64,000 bases of DNA, from NCBI RefSeq assembly GCF_030813635.1, contig NZ_JAUSUM010000001.1:868001-932000 (forward strand). The letters are read 5' to 3'. Below the pieces are notes generated by a model. The model was not told the DNA's origin. It ran no database searches and saw only the letters and a list, made by a program, of their open reading frames with translations. The position numbers were made by a program, and so were the translations under genes. This document shows positions 17,082-26,058 of the stretch, piece by piece; within the stretch, counting starts at the first letter, position 1, and each line of letters opens with the position of its first letter. The DNA comes from Salibacterium salarium (GTDB lineage Bacteria; Bacillota; Bacilli; Bacillales; Marinococcaceae).

Positions 17082-17945
17082 GTGAAAAAACAATATACTA
17101 TAACAATACTGACTTTTACCATTGTATTTGGACTTCCGTTACTGTTAAACCAAGATTCCAGCACTCAAGATAGAGTAGAGGAAGGTGAACTGAACAATGT
17201 ATCTTCTTTTAAATATTATTTAGATGAAGGTAATTCTTCTATTGAAGATAAAATGAAAAAACAAGATGTCGTCATTGTAGAACCAGTTGTTATGGATGAA
17301 GCGTACATTCAAGCAGCGCAAAATAGCGGGACTTTAGTTTATGGTTATATTAACTCGATGGAAGCTGACAAGTGGAAAGAAGACCTTTACGAGCAATTTA
17401 ATGAAGATGATTTTTTTGTAGAAAATGGAAAGAAAGTGTATTTCTCAGAGTGGGATTCTTATTTAATGGACATGACATCTAAGCATTATCAAGATGTGTT
17501 GTTGGATGAAGTGGAAGCGGAAGTAGCGGATAAAGGTTTAGATGGTGTGTTTTTAGATACCGTTGGTAATATTGATTCACAATTTGAAGGTGATCCTGTT
17601 GTTTTAAAAGAACAGCGTGAAGCGATGGCGACATTTATGCAGCGGATCGAAGAAAAATTTCCACGATTATCCATTTCGCAGAATTGGGGGATAGACACTC
17701 TTGTGGAACATACTGCTCCTTATGTAGATTTTATAATGTGGGAAGATTTTTCGTACTCTACGGTAAACAATGATGCTTGGTCGGAGGACAGAATGGAAAG
17801 CTTGAAACAAGTACGTGATGATTACGGAACTGAGGTGTTTACTGTTTCTTTTAAGGAGAAGGAAGAAAGCAGGAAGTTAGCGGAACAACACGATTTTAAA
17901 CATGTTCACAATGCCGAAGGCTCTTATTACAATACGTGGGAGTAA
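17082..17945 (+). CDS. Secreted GH114-like (endo-alpha-1,4-polygalactosaminidase-type) TIM-barrel protein
   Basis: A 287-residue protein with a single N-terminal hydrophobic signal or anchor (residues 5-22) and a TIM-barrel domain of the GH114-like type. It shows VIVEPVVMDEAYI, LVYGYINSMEAD, GLDGVFLDTVGN and YVDFIMWEDFSY. Family members cleave or are thought to cleave galactosaminogalactan-type polysaccharides; the real substrate here is unknown. The acidic residues of DGVFLDTVGNID and the Trp-Glu pair are plausible active-site residues. The start is GTG 17082 with GGAGGAGGAAGG. Confidence 0.72.
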   Translation: MKKQYTITILTFTIVFGLPLLLNQDSSTQDRVEEGELNNVSSFKYYLDEGNSSIEDKMKKQDVVIVEPVVMDEAYIQAAQNSGTLVYGYINSMEADKWKEDLYEQFNEDDFFVENGKKVYFSEWDSYLMDMTSKHYQDVLLDEVEAEVADKGLDGVFLDTVGNIDSQFEGDPVVLKEQREAMATFMQRIEEKFPRLSISQNWGIDTLVEHTAPYVDFIMWEDFSYSTVNNDAWSEDRMESLKQVRDDYGTEVFTVSFKEKEESRKLAEQHDFKHVHNAEGSYYNTWE

Positions 17946-18132
17946 CCTGTATATAAATATGTCATCACTCAGGTAGAAATTATCTATTGATTTTGCGAAG
18001 GATTGTCATTCATAATATATAGTTGTATTTTGCTAATTTTATTGTAATAACCGTCATGATATGATGCTAGAAAACTATACTATAAGAAATAGTCTAGTTT
18101 TTCAAACTATTTAGAAGAGAAGGTGAAAACAT

Positions 18133-19605
18133 ATGACAGATGATTCGGAACAGATGGAAGAAAACAATAAAGTAACATCTTTGAATTTTCGTTTTGGAGC
18201 ATTTGGTGCTGCCATTCCGCTTATATTTTTTGTGGCATGGGCGGTAACAACAAGTGTGCTGCAGATTTCATCGGAAATTAATTTAGTAATGGGGGCTATT
18301 ATCGGGTTAACCCTTGGTCTACTGCTTTGTAAAAGCAAATGGGAAAACTACGCACAAGGATTATTCGATGGCTTGGCTCAACCCATCGGTGTTATAGCAA
18401 TCGTAGCCTGGTTTTACGCAGGAATGTTCTCACAAGTCCTGCAGTTAGGCGGATTAGTGGAAGGTCTTGTTTGGATTGGACTGGCTACAGGAGTGACAGG
18501 TGGTCTTTTTGTTGCACTTACGTTTATTTTAGCGGCAGTTTTTTCAACGGCTGTCGGCACTGGTTATGGCACGACAGTAGCTTTTTGTACATTAATGTTT
18601 CCGGCAGGTATTGTGACAGGTGCCGATCCGGTTATGCTATTTGCTGCCATTTTGGCAGGTGCTGTGTTTGGAGATAACTTGGCGCCGGTTTCTGATACTA
18701 CTATCGTATCAGCTACAACCCAGGACGCAGACGTGCCTGGTGTTGTGCGCAGTCGTTTCAAATATTCCATTGCAGCTGCGATTCCTTCTGTTATTTTATT
18801 TGCCATTTTTGGTGGTGGAGATGCTTCAAACGGGAATCAAGAAGCACTTACAAACATTGCAAGCTCTACAGATCCGATTGGATTAGTGATGTTGATTCCT
18901 TTTGTATTAGTATTGATTTTGGCTTTAATGGGTCATCACTTATTAACATCTTTAACATGGGGCATTATTTCATCCATTCCTTTAATTATTCTTTTAAACT
19001 TAGGAAGCTTTAGTGATATTATTCATTTTGATGCTTCGACGGATGCTGTCATACAAGGAGCGTTAATTGACGGCATTACGGGTTATGTCAATATGGCTAT
19101 CCTTATTATATTGATTGTAGCCGCTGCGCATCTTTTGCGTCTTGGTGGAACGATGGAAACTATTACAAACGCCGCAATGAAATGGATTCGTTCGTCGATG
19201 CGCCGGGCAGAAACAGCAATGTGGACGATTGTTGCCCTTTTAAATAGTGCGATAACGATAAACACTGCTGCTGAAATTGCTGCCGCTCCATTTGTGAGGG
19301 CGATTGGTGAAAAGTACCGGATTCATCGGTATAGAAGAGCCAATATGCTTGATGCCGTAACATCAGCTTTAGGCTATATCTTTCCGTGGGGGGCTCCCGT
19401 ATTGCTAGGGTGGTCCACTATCCAGACGATGCAGGATACGTATTCCTGGCTCCCTTCAGTTGGCCCAACAGAAGTATTTCCATTCGTATTCCAAGGGTGG
19501 TTCCTAACTATTATTATGTTAATCGCAGCTCTTACTAGCTGGGGGTTACGTTTTGAAGGGAAAAACGGGGAATCTGTAAAGCAAAGACCTGAAGAAGACC
19601 AATAA
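18133..19605 (+). CDS. Na+/H+ antiporter, NhaC family
   Basis: A 490-residue membrane protein with about 12 helices. The diagnostic segment of the NhaC family (GDNLAPVSDTTIVSATTQDA) lies at about residues 179-198, and a symmetry-related motif (NSAITINTAAEIAAAPFV) occurs at about residue 372. Members exchange Na+ for H+ or carry related ion-coupled solutes, and would serve Na+ and pH homeostasis in a salt- or alkali-tolerant cell. The start ATG 18133 follows GAAGGTGA. It shares a bidirectional terminator with the convergent coat gene. Confidence 0.88.
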   Translation: MTDDSEQMEENNKVTSLNFRFGAFGAAIPLIFFVAWAVTTSVLQISSEINLVMGAIIGLTLGLLLCKSKWENYAQGLFDGLAQPIGVIAIVAWFYAGMFSQVLQLGGLVEGLVWIGLATGVTGGLFVALTFILAAVFSTAVGTGYGTTVAFCTLMFPAGIVTGADPVMLFAAILAGAVFGDNLAPVSDTTIVSATTQDADVPGVVRSRFKYSIAAAIPSVILFAIFGGGDASNGNQEALTNIASSTDPIGLVMLIPFVLVLILALMGHHLLTSLTWGIISSIPLIILLNLGSFSDIIHFDASTDAVIQGALIDGITGYVNMAILIILIVAAAHLLRLGGTMETITNAAMKWIRSSMRRAETAMWTIVALLNSAITINTAAEIAAAPFVRAIGEKYRIHRYRRANMLDAVTSALGYIFPWGAPVLLGWSTIQTMQDTYSWLPSVGPTEVFPFVFQGWFLTIIMLIAALTSWGLRFEGKNGESVKQRPEEDQ

Positions 19606-19611
19606 CTTACA

Positions 19612-19659
19612 AAAAGGACTGTTCTAAACGTGAAGATTCACGATAGAACAGTCCTTTTG
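19612..19659. terminator. Bidirectional terminator
   Basis: A 15-bp stem (AAAAGGACTGTTCTA / TAGAACAGTCCTTTT) with an inner CGTGAA/TTCACG stem, flanked by A-rich and T-rich tracts. It lies between the convergent NhaC-type and spore coat genes and can serve both. Confidence 0.85.
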
Positions 19660-19661
19660 TT

Positions 19662-20207
19662 TTAATGATGACGATGGTGATTATTAATATCGCCGACAAG
19701 GTTCGGATCTAGACACTGAATAGAGCAGAAGCAATCAAGATCTACCTCGATGCAATGTCTTGTACGTTCAAGTTCCTCAATGTCGCACAATGAAGTTGGA
19801 TCAACACAGCATTTGTCAAAATCCAAGTCACAATCTGGGAGAAGCATAGACAATGTAGCGCAACAGCTATCTTTATCTATACTTTGTACACGGAAGAAGA
19901 TAGTTTGAAAACAGTCGTTTGTGCCAATACCACCCGTGGCGGAAAAATAGTTTCCTTTTTTGTCTTGAAGAATAAATGGAATCGTATCCAAACCGTTGTT
20001 GTTGCTGGTTGGACTTAATAAGCTGTCAAAACAGCGATTTCTACAATTACGACTATCGTTGTCTTCTGCTTCGTCTTGCGCTCTTTTAATAGCAGCAACG
20101 GTGTCACATACGCAGCTTCCGACTGCACAGCGCCTTCTAGTATCGTGATGCTCCGTATTATCTTCAGAAGAAACGTCTTCTTGCATTCTACGATTTCTGT
20201 TACCCAT
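19662..20207 (-). CDS. Spore coat protein, CotY/CotZ family
   Basis: A 181-residue cysteine-rich protein (about 18 Cys). The family core is plain: DTIPFILQDKKGNYF, CFQTIFFRVQSID, CCATLSML, and the signature CIEVDLDCFCSIQCLDPNL, ending in a His-rich tail. CotY and CotZ are disulfide-rich crust or outermost coat proteins made in the mother cell late in sporulation. The N-terminal 50 residues are charged and differ from B. subtilis CotZ. The start ATG 20207 has AAGGAGTG. This gene is direct evidence that the organism sporulates. Confidence 0.9.
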   Translation of the reverse strand: MGNRNRRMQEDVSSEDNTEHHDTRRRCAVGSCVCDTVAAIKRAQDEAEDNDSRNCRNRCFDSLLSPTSNNNGLDTIPFILQDKKGNYFSATGGIGTNDCFQTIFFRVQSIDKDSCCATLSMLLPDCDLDFDKCCVDPTSLCDIEELERTRHCIEVDLDCFCSIQCLDPNLVGDINNHHRHH

Positions 20208-20336
20208 GTTTTACACTCCTTCATATCGTTTTCCTTACATCATATATCGAATTGTCCAAGAAAGTGTGAACTATTTCTCATAGGTTGCAGAAATGGTCAA
20301 ATGCCTGTGTAAACACGCTAAAATAATGTGAGTTGG

Positions 20337-21002
20337 TTACCAATTTATGATGGGCGATAAAGATTTGTAAGTATAATCCGGTGTTAGCTGAAGCCGTTCT
20401 TCGGGCTGCATGCTCCGATTAATCCAAGCTGTTGTAAATCCAAATGCTTTGGCACCGCTAATATCCCACCCATTACTTGATAAAAAAGTCACGTCTTCGC
20501 GCCGACATTCGATTTTATCTAGAATAAAATGGTAAGAAGCAGGGGATGGTTTATATTGTTTGACGTCGTCCACACTTAGTGCATGGTCGATGTATTCATC
20601 TATTCCAGCTTGCTTTAATAGAGGTTCAAGCATGTCCTTTGACCCATTGCTGAATACAATAAGAGTGTATTGATTATCCTTTAACGTTTGTAAAACTTCC
20701 TTACTTTCGGGATAAAGATCAAGAGCTTTATAAGCCTCAAACAAATTGTCTTCAATAGAAGGCGTTAATGAAATGTCAAAAGAAGCAGCAGCAAATTGGA
20801 GCGCATCTTTTGTAATAGTGGAAAAAGGTTCATATTTTCCCATCGCTTGGCGTAAAAAGGTGTATTGAATCTGTTTTTCCCGCCATAATTTACTGATCGC
20901 ATCTCCGTAGCCCGGAAAATATTTTTCACATGTCGTTGTAATGGAATGTACATCAAATAAGGTTCCGTACACGTCAAAAGCAATTACTTTTTTATCGGTC
21001 AT
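20337..21002 (-). CDS. Haloacid dehalogenase type II, HAD superfamily
   Basis: A 221-residue HAD hydrolase. Motif I is FDVYGTLFD with nucleophile Asp at about residue 10, motif II is VFSNGS, and motif III/IV is FLSSNGWDISGAKAFGF with the Lys and Asp residues typical of L-2-haloacid dehalogenases. This subfamily splits the carbon-halogen bond of 2-haloalkanoic acids, although many members act on other small acids. The start ATG 21002 has AAGGAG 9-10 bases upstream. An SDR gene lies upstream on the same strand; a 100-base gap with periodic repeats separates them. Confidence 0.87.
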   Translation of the reverse strand: MTDKKVIAFDVYGTLFDVHSITTTCEKYFPGYGDAISKLWREKQIQYTFLRQAMGKYEPFSTITKDALQFAAASFDISLTPSIEDNLFEAYKALDLYPESKEVLQTLKDNQYTLIVFSNGSKDMLEPLLKQAGIDEYIDHALSVDDVKQYKPSPASYHFILDKIECRREDVTFLSSNGWDISGAKAFGFTTAWINRSMQPEERLQLTPDYTYKSLSPIINW

Positions 21003-21053
21003 ATTACATACTCCTTTTTGGTAAGGATCACAAAAAAGTTAATGCGCAAACAT

Positions 21054-21095
21054 TTACTAGACAAAAAGTAGGTCTTACTGTCCAAAGCAAGCAAA
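21054..21095 (+). repeat. Two units of a 21-base periodic repeat (locus A)
   Basis: TTACTAGACAAAAAGTAGG begins at 21054 and TTACTGTCCAAAGCAAGC begins at 21075, exactly 21 bases apart. They match the consensus TTACTnnCCAAAA of the longer array at 49944-50062. Confidence 0.55.
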
Positions 21096-21103
21096 ATATT
21101 CCG

Positions 21104-21841
21104 TTAGGTTCCTAACGTCAGTCCACCGTCAACAACGATTTCTGTACCTGTGCAATACGAACTTTCATCGGAAGCAAGAAAGGCTACTGCATGGGCAATG
21201 TCGATTGGTTGTCCAATACGTCCAAGAGGAACAGAATTATAAGAATCTGGTGTTCCGTTGTCTTTGGCAGCCATTTCTGTTTCTATACCGCCAGGATGTA
21301 TCATGTTTACTCGAATGCCTTTTGGACCTAGTTCAATCGCTGTCGCTTTAGACATTGCAACAACAGATGCTTTGGTCGCAGCATAAGCGGAAGCATGACC
21401 GATTGGAGCAAATGCAGAGATGGACACATTGTTTATGATGGAACCTTTCTTTTGGTGTTCCATATGCGGTGTGACTGTCTGCATTCCCATAAATACACCG
21501 AGCTGGTTTACATTGATGAGTTCTTGGTAATCGTCTATGGTAATGTCTTTAAATGGTTTTCGTATTAGGGAACCAGCGTTGTTCACCAGTACATCGATTT
21601 TACCGAATGTATCGACAACTTCATCGACGGCTGTTTTCCACTCGGATTCTTTTGTGACATCCAATTGCACTGGATAGGCGTGTTCTCTTCCGATAGATGC
21701 TGCCACATCTTGAGCATTATCATATTTTCGGGCAGCGATGACCACTATAGCACCTATGGATGCAAGATGTTCAGCAATAACCTTTCCCTGTCCTCGATTG
21801 GCACCTGTGATTAAAACGACTTGTTTCGTTAATGGAGGCAT
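21104..21841 (-). CDS. Short-chain dehydrogenase/reductase (SDR)
   Basis: A 245-residue classical SDR. The cofactor loop TGANRGQGKVIA is at about residues 13-24, the NNAG motif is present, and the catalytic Ser, Tyr and Lys are in NVSISAF and YAATK. The closing segment SSYCTGTEIVVDGGLTLG is typical of 3-oxoacyl-reductase- or hydroxysteroid-like SDRs. It catalyses an NAD(P)-linked oxidation or reduction; the substrate is unknown. The start ATG 21841 follows AGAAGGGA. It may be co-transcribed with the downstream dehalogenase gene. Confidence 0.9.
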   Translation of the reverse strand: MPPLTKQVVLITGANRGQGKVIAEHLASIGAIVVIAARKYDNAQDVAASIGREHAYPVQLDVTKESEWKTAVDEVVDTFGKIDVLVNNAGSLIRKPFKDITIDDYQELINVNQLGVFMGMQTVTPHMEHQKKGSIINNVSISAFAPIGHASAYAATKASVVAMSKATAIELGPKGIRVNMIHPGGIETEMAAKDNGTPDSYNSVPLGRIGQPIDIAHAVAFLASDESSYCTGTEIVVDGGLTLGT

Positions 21842-22105
21842 ATATTATTTTTCCCTTCTTTAGTGAGGCTGTTTGAACTCAACGTATTTTACCCGGTATC
21901 AAGTCACGTATAACATAGTAATAAAAATTGGTGTTTTGGAGATAATATTCTAATGTATCGTATTCGTGCAATACTATGAGATATTTGTCGATAAATGCGA
22001 ATTTTAGTCAAAAAAGTTGGCTTTTTGGCTATTTTCAGTGTTTGTTTACTATTATCTTTTTTCCTAACCTGTATAGCGTGACTCATTAAAACAAGGAGGC
22101 GAATT

Positions 22106-23752
22106 ATGGAAAGTGGAAACAGGGGTCTACACTCTTTTAAAGAGACATTAAAAACTCCCGTATTTATTATTTCATTTATTTTAGCTGCTGTCTTTGTCCT
22201 TTGCGGTATGTTTTTACCGGGATTTGGTAATTATACGACGGCTACATTCGACTGGGTAACAACTCACCTCGGTTGGGCTTTTATTATTGGAGCCAGTGTA
22301 TTTTTGGTAATAACTATTTATCTTATTTTCAGCCCGCTCGGTGAAATTAAATTGGGGAGAGACGATGAAAAACCAGAATATTCTACACCAGCATGGTTTT
22401 CTATGTTATTTAGTGCTGGTATGGGGATTGGACTTCTATTCTGGGGTGTGTCAGAACCAATTAACCACTATGATTGGCCACCACTAGGTGAGGCAGGTAC
22501 GGAATCAACGATACATACTGCTTTGCAATATACGTTTTTCCACTGGGGATTTCACCCGTGGGCAATCTATGCAGTCGTAGCTTGCGCTCTTGCATATTTT
22601 TCTTATCGCAAGGGCCTTCCTATGCTGCTTAGTTCGACGCTAGAGCCGATTTTAGGTCGAGACAATATACATGGAGCTTGGGGAAACGTTGTTAATATTA
22701 TAGGGGTGCTGGCAACATTGCTTGGTATCTCGACATCCCTTGGTCTTGGTGTGATGCAGATCGGCGGTGGTTTGGAGACTTTATTTGGTATACCTAACAA
22801 CCAAGCATTGTGGGTTGCTATTGTAGCAGTTGTCACTGTTCTGGCAATCATTTCTACTACAACTGGTATTGACAAAGGGATTAAGTGGTTAAGTCAAATT
22901 AATCTGAGTGTTGCTGGTCTTCTTATGCTGATTGTGTTAATAATTGGACCGACACTGTTTATATTAGAAGCGTTCACTCATACAACAGGTGGTTATCTAC
23001 AAAACCTTCTACAAATGTCGTTTGGCCTTGATGCTGCCGGAGAAGGTCCAGAAGGCTGGTATGATGCATGGACTATCTTCTATTGGGCTTGGTGGATTGC
23101 TTGGGCACCATTTGTAGGTTCCTTTATTGCTCGTGTTTCAAGAGGACGGACAATTCGTAGCTTCGCTATCGGGGTGCTACTTGTTCCAACAGCGGTCAGT
23201 ATGGTTTGGTTTGCTGTGTTTGGTGGTGCAGCCCTTTACAGCCAGCATTTCACGGATGTTGATTTGCTTACTCCGGTATTGGAAGATGAAGCACAAGGTT
23301 TCTTTGCTTTGTTATCCCAATTTCCTTTATCAGGCTTACTAATTGCGGTAGCGATGGTTTCTGTCGCGGTATTCTTTGTTACCTCATCGGATTCCGGTAC
23401 GTATGTTATCGGTATGTTAACTTCTAAAGGGAATCCTAACCCTCCACTTGGAGTACGTATAACATGGGGGACGATTGAAGGGTTATTTGCGATTGTACTG
23501 CTATTAGTTGGAGGATTAGAAGCACTCCAGACCGCTTCATTTGTCGGCGGTTTTCCGTTCATGATAATTATGCTGTTAATGGTATACTGCTTGCTTCGGG
23601 CATTATATAATGAGTTGCGTGATGGATCATTGCCGGTTGAAAGGCAACGTATCTATGCTGCTTTAGAAGATTTACAAAGTGAGAAAAAAATACAAGAAGA
23701 CGTTATTCAAGAAGAGACGGAAGAAGATTCGAAGGATGAAAATAAATCGTAG
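22106..23752 (+). CDS. BCCT-family glycine betaine/choline/carnitine transporter (OpuD-like)
   Basis: A 548-residue carrier with 12 helices. It contains the BCCT hallmarks SAGMGIGLLFWGVSEP and the aromatic substrate-site helix FYWAWWIAWAPFVGSFIARVSRGRTIR region. A charged C-terminal tail of about 35 residues may act in osmosensing, as in BetP. It imports a trimethylammonium solute driven by Na+ for osmoprotection. The start ATG 22106 has AAGGAGGCG. It is monocistronic with its own terminator, which fits a stress-induced gene. Confidence 0.92.
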   Translation: MESGNRGLHSFKETLKTPVFIISFILAAVFVLCGMFLPGFGNYTTATFDWVTTHLGWAFIIGASVFLVITIYLIFSPLGEIKLGRDDEKPEYSTPAWFSMLFSAGMGIGLLFWGVSEPINHYDWPPLGEAGTESTIHTALQYTFFHWGFHPWAIYAVVACALAYFSYRKGLPMLLSSTLEPILGRDNIHGAWGNVVNIIGVLATLLGISTSLGLGVMQIGGGLETLFGIPNNQALWVAIVAVVTVLAIISTTTGIDKGIKWLSQINLSVAGLLMLIVLIIGPTLFILEAFTHTTGGYLQNLLQMSFGLDAAGEGPEGWYDAWTIFYWAWWIAWAPFVGSFIARVSRGRTIRSFAIGVLLVPTAVSMVWFAVFGGAALYSQHFTDVDLLTPVLEDEAQGFFALLSQFPLSGLLIAVAMVSVAVFFVTSSDSGTYVIGMLTSKGNPNPPLGVRITWGTIEGLFAIVLLLVGGLEALQTASFVGGFPFMIIMLLMVYCLLRALYNELRDGSLPVERQRIYAALEDLQSEKKIQEDVIQEETEEDSKDENKS

Positions 23753-23779
23753 TCCACTTACTTTTTGTTTGACAATAGA

Positions 23780-23819
23780 ACAGAAATAGATCGCAATAAG
23801 CGGTCTATTTCTGTTTTTT
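23780..23819 (+). terminator. Rho-independent terminator of the BCCT gene
   Basis: Stem AACAGAAATAGA / TCTATTTCTGTT with a 10-base loop and a six-T tail. Confidence 0.85.
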
Positions 23820-23849
23820 ATTACTTTGAACAGAGGAAGGTAGTATTGT

Positions 23850-25340
23850 TTAAGAAACAAACCAAATCCAGCCAAACGTTATCGATACGATGAGTAGTAA
23901 TGCTCCACCTGCTATGAGGGAGATGCTTTTTAACAAACGGTTCTCTTGTGACTTCATATCACATAGCGCTGCACCAACCATCACTCGGGAAGGGGAGGCC
24001 ATAGTCACATGCGAGGCACTTGTATTCTGGCTGAAAGCAAGTATATCGGGAGGGATGTCAAGTTGATGGGCTGTCTGAACTTGCAACTTCATGAACATTG
24101 CGTTTGCCCCTGTATTGCTTCCTGTAAGAAAGCCACCTAAACCCCCAATGAAAGGAGAAAGAAAAATAAAACTTGAACCAAATACGGTAGTTGTAGTCGT
24201 TGCAATCTGTGCAATCATTCCAGCATCAGCCATGACTTCAGACATTGATACAAACCCGGTAGTGGCTATAACAAAGGGAATCCATTGTTTTAACGAAGCT
24301 TTCCAAGCATTCCATATAACATCACGCTGTATTTGAAAGATGATGATTGTAAAAAGACACGTTACACATAACCAAAAACCAGGAGAATACAATAATGCCA
24401 AGGAGAATGAGTAGGCTGGTAAATCAATTACGATATGAGAGTGGAAAAAATGTTTTATAGGTGGAACGAGCCGGGATATAAAGATGCAAATCGTTAGCAA
24501 TAGATAAGGGCTGGCTAGTTTAATAATCGAAAGACGTTTTGGAATGGTTTCTTTTGTTGTTGTGTTTCGACGTTTTCTTTGTTTTTTTATTACAGTTAGC
24601 CCTATCCCTACTGTAACAAAAGATGCTAAGACTCCAGATAGTTCTACACTGATGTATGTATTAAAAAATAACAGGGATATCCCGAAAGTGAGAGAATACA
24701 ACAATATAGCTCTCCGCTTTTCTCGAAGAGCACGCCATCCTCCTGCTACATAAACGACGATGGTGACAAAGTAAACAAAAATGGGAATACTTATTATAGC
24801 GCTGCCAATCCCCAAGTTTGAAATGGGGATATTTCCCAAGTCAGATCCTATCATTGTACCGGTAGCTAAAGCTCCCCAAGGCACAGCAAGCAGGCTGATA
24901 AGGCCGAGCAATACTGCTTTAAAACGATGGAACCCTAAGGCAATAAAAATCGGTGTTACGATAAAAAAAGCTGTACCAAATCCACTTGTTGACTCAATCA
25001 ATGGGGAAAATCCAGTAACCAGAATAATCGTTTGTGTGATTTGATCGTCTGTTGATTGCGAGATGAAAGCAGCTATATCGTCTATGGCACCAGCTTTATT
25101 CATTAAATGAAAAAGAAAAATCCCGAATAGTAAGACATATGCAACGATAAAGGAAGTTAACAATCCTTTAATAGAAGCGTTTACTATTTCTTGGATTTCC
25201 AGCGCAAACGATGAATGGGACAGGGTAATAACAACAGTTACAGCATAAGCCGCTAAACCAGCTTTGAGTGATGATTGTTTCCATACAAATAGCAAAAAGA
25301 AGATTCCGATGATGGGAAGTAATGCAGCAACAAAATTCAT
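23850..25340 (-). CDS. L-lactate permease (LctP) family transporter
   Basis: A 496-residue membrane protein with about 12-13 helices. The LctP family signature TGFSPLIESTSGFGTAFF is at about residues 110-127, with FIGGLGGFLTGSNTGANAMF and QNTSASHVTMASPSRVM near the C-terminus. It is somewhat shorter than typical LldP proteins (about 550). It likely imports lactate, glycolate or a similar 2-hydroxy acid with H+. It is divergent from an XRE-cupin regulator, with two TACTATAGTA palindromes between them, so it is the likely target of that regulator. Confidence 0.88.
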   Translation of the reverse strand: MNFVAALLPIIGIFFLLFVWKQSSLKAGLAAYAVTVVITLSHSSFALEIQEIVNASIKGLLTSFIVAYVLLFGIFLFHLMNKAGAIDDIAAFISQSTDDQITQTIILVTGFSPLIESTSGFGTAFFIVTPIFIALGFHRFKAVLLGLISLLAVPWGALATGTMIGSDLGNIPISNLGIGSAIISIPIFVYFVTIVVYVAGGWRALREKRRAILLYSLTFGISLLFFNTYISVELSGVLASFVTVGIGLTVIKKQRKRRNTTTKETIPKRLSIIKLASPYLLLTICIFISRLVPPIKHFFHSHIVIDLPAYSFSLALLYSPGFWLCVTCLFTIIIFQIQRDVIWNAWKASLKQWIPFVIATTGFVSMSEVMADAGMIAQIATTTTTVFGSSFIFLSPFIGGLGGFLTGSNTGANAMFMKLQVQTAHQLDIPPDILAFSQNTSASHVTMASPSRVMVGAALCDMKSQENRLLKSISLIAGGALLLIVSITFGWIWFVS

Positions 25341-25395
25341 GCTTTTATTCCTCCAGTAAAATGAATGAAAAGTGACTTCATTGTGTCTTTTTGTG

Positions 25396-25474
25396 TACTA
25401 TAGTAGAATTAATTCTATAATGTATAGTAAGTGTCTGGGTATGAAAAGTCAAGAAACATTTCTACTATAGTAGA
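25396..25474. promoter_or_regulatory. Paired palindromic operators between the LctP permease and XRE-cupin genes
   Basis: The 10-bp palindrome TACTATAGTA occurs twice, at 25396-25405 and at 25463-25472. The second copy is part of a perfect 14-bp palindrome TCTACTATAGTAGA (25461-25474). They frame the divergent promoter region, and the right copy ends 18 bases before the regulator start codon. Confidence 0.65.
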
Positions 25475-25492
25475 TAGGATAGGGGGATAAAA

Positions 25493-26041
25493 ATGGAGTT
25501 TGGAGAAAAAGTTAAGTCGGAGCGAAAACGAATGGGAATAACGCTGGAAGAATTGTCCGAACGAACGCAGGTCAGCCGCTCGATGCTATCTAAGATAGAA
25601 CGCGAAGAAAAAAATCCAACGATACAAATAGCAGCTCAAATCGCTGAAGGGATGGGCGTTACGATTTCGCAATTATTAGGGGAGCAAAAACAAGAAGAAG
25701 TGGTAATCATTCGTAAACATCAGAGGCTGATGTATAAAGATCCGGATTCTGGTTTTGAAAGACATCTTTTATCCCCGTCTGTTTCCGTAAAGGGGTTAGA
25801 ATTTATATTGAATATTGTTCCGCCTCATCAGGAATCTGGGGTTTTTCCATCTCATAAACAAGGAGTCGATGAATACATCTTTGTGGCAGAAGGGTCATTG
25901 CAGGTTGAGTTAGAAAACGGGAAGAAGGACTATATTTTAGAACAAGGGGATTCCATGTATTTTGAAGCAGACAAGAATCACCGGTTTCTTAATCTTAGTG
26001 ACAAAGAATGTCAGTATTACTTGATAATTGATTCTCGCTAG
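25493..26041 (+). CDS. XRE-type regulator with C-terminal cupin domain
   Basis: A 182-residue regulator. An N-terminal helix-turn-helix (residues 5-60: RMGITLEELSERTQVSRSMLSKIEREEKNPT) is joined to a C-terminal cupin ligand-binding domain (about 110-180: VDEYIFVAEGSLQVELENG and GDSMYFEADKNHRFLN). Such proteins usually control an adjacent transport or metabolic gene in response to a small molecule. The start ATG 25493 follows AGGGGGAT. The divergent LctP permease and the paired palindromes between them suggest local and autogenous control. Confidence 0.92.
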   Translation: MEFGEKVKSERKRMGITLEELSERTQVSRSMLSKIEREEKNPTIQIAAQIAEGMGVTISQLLGEQKQEEVVIIRKHQRLMYKDPDSGFERHLLSPSVSVKGLEFILNIVPPHQESGVFPSHKQGVDEYIFVAEGSLQVELENGKKDYILEQGDSMYFEADKNHRFLNLSDKECQYYLIIDSR

Positions 26042-26058
26042 TTAATCCTAGATCTTTT

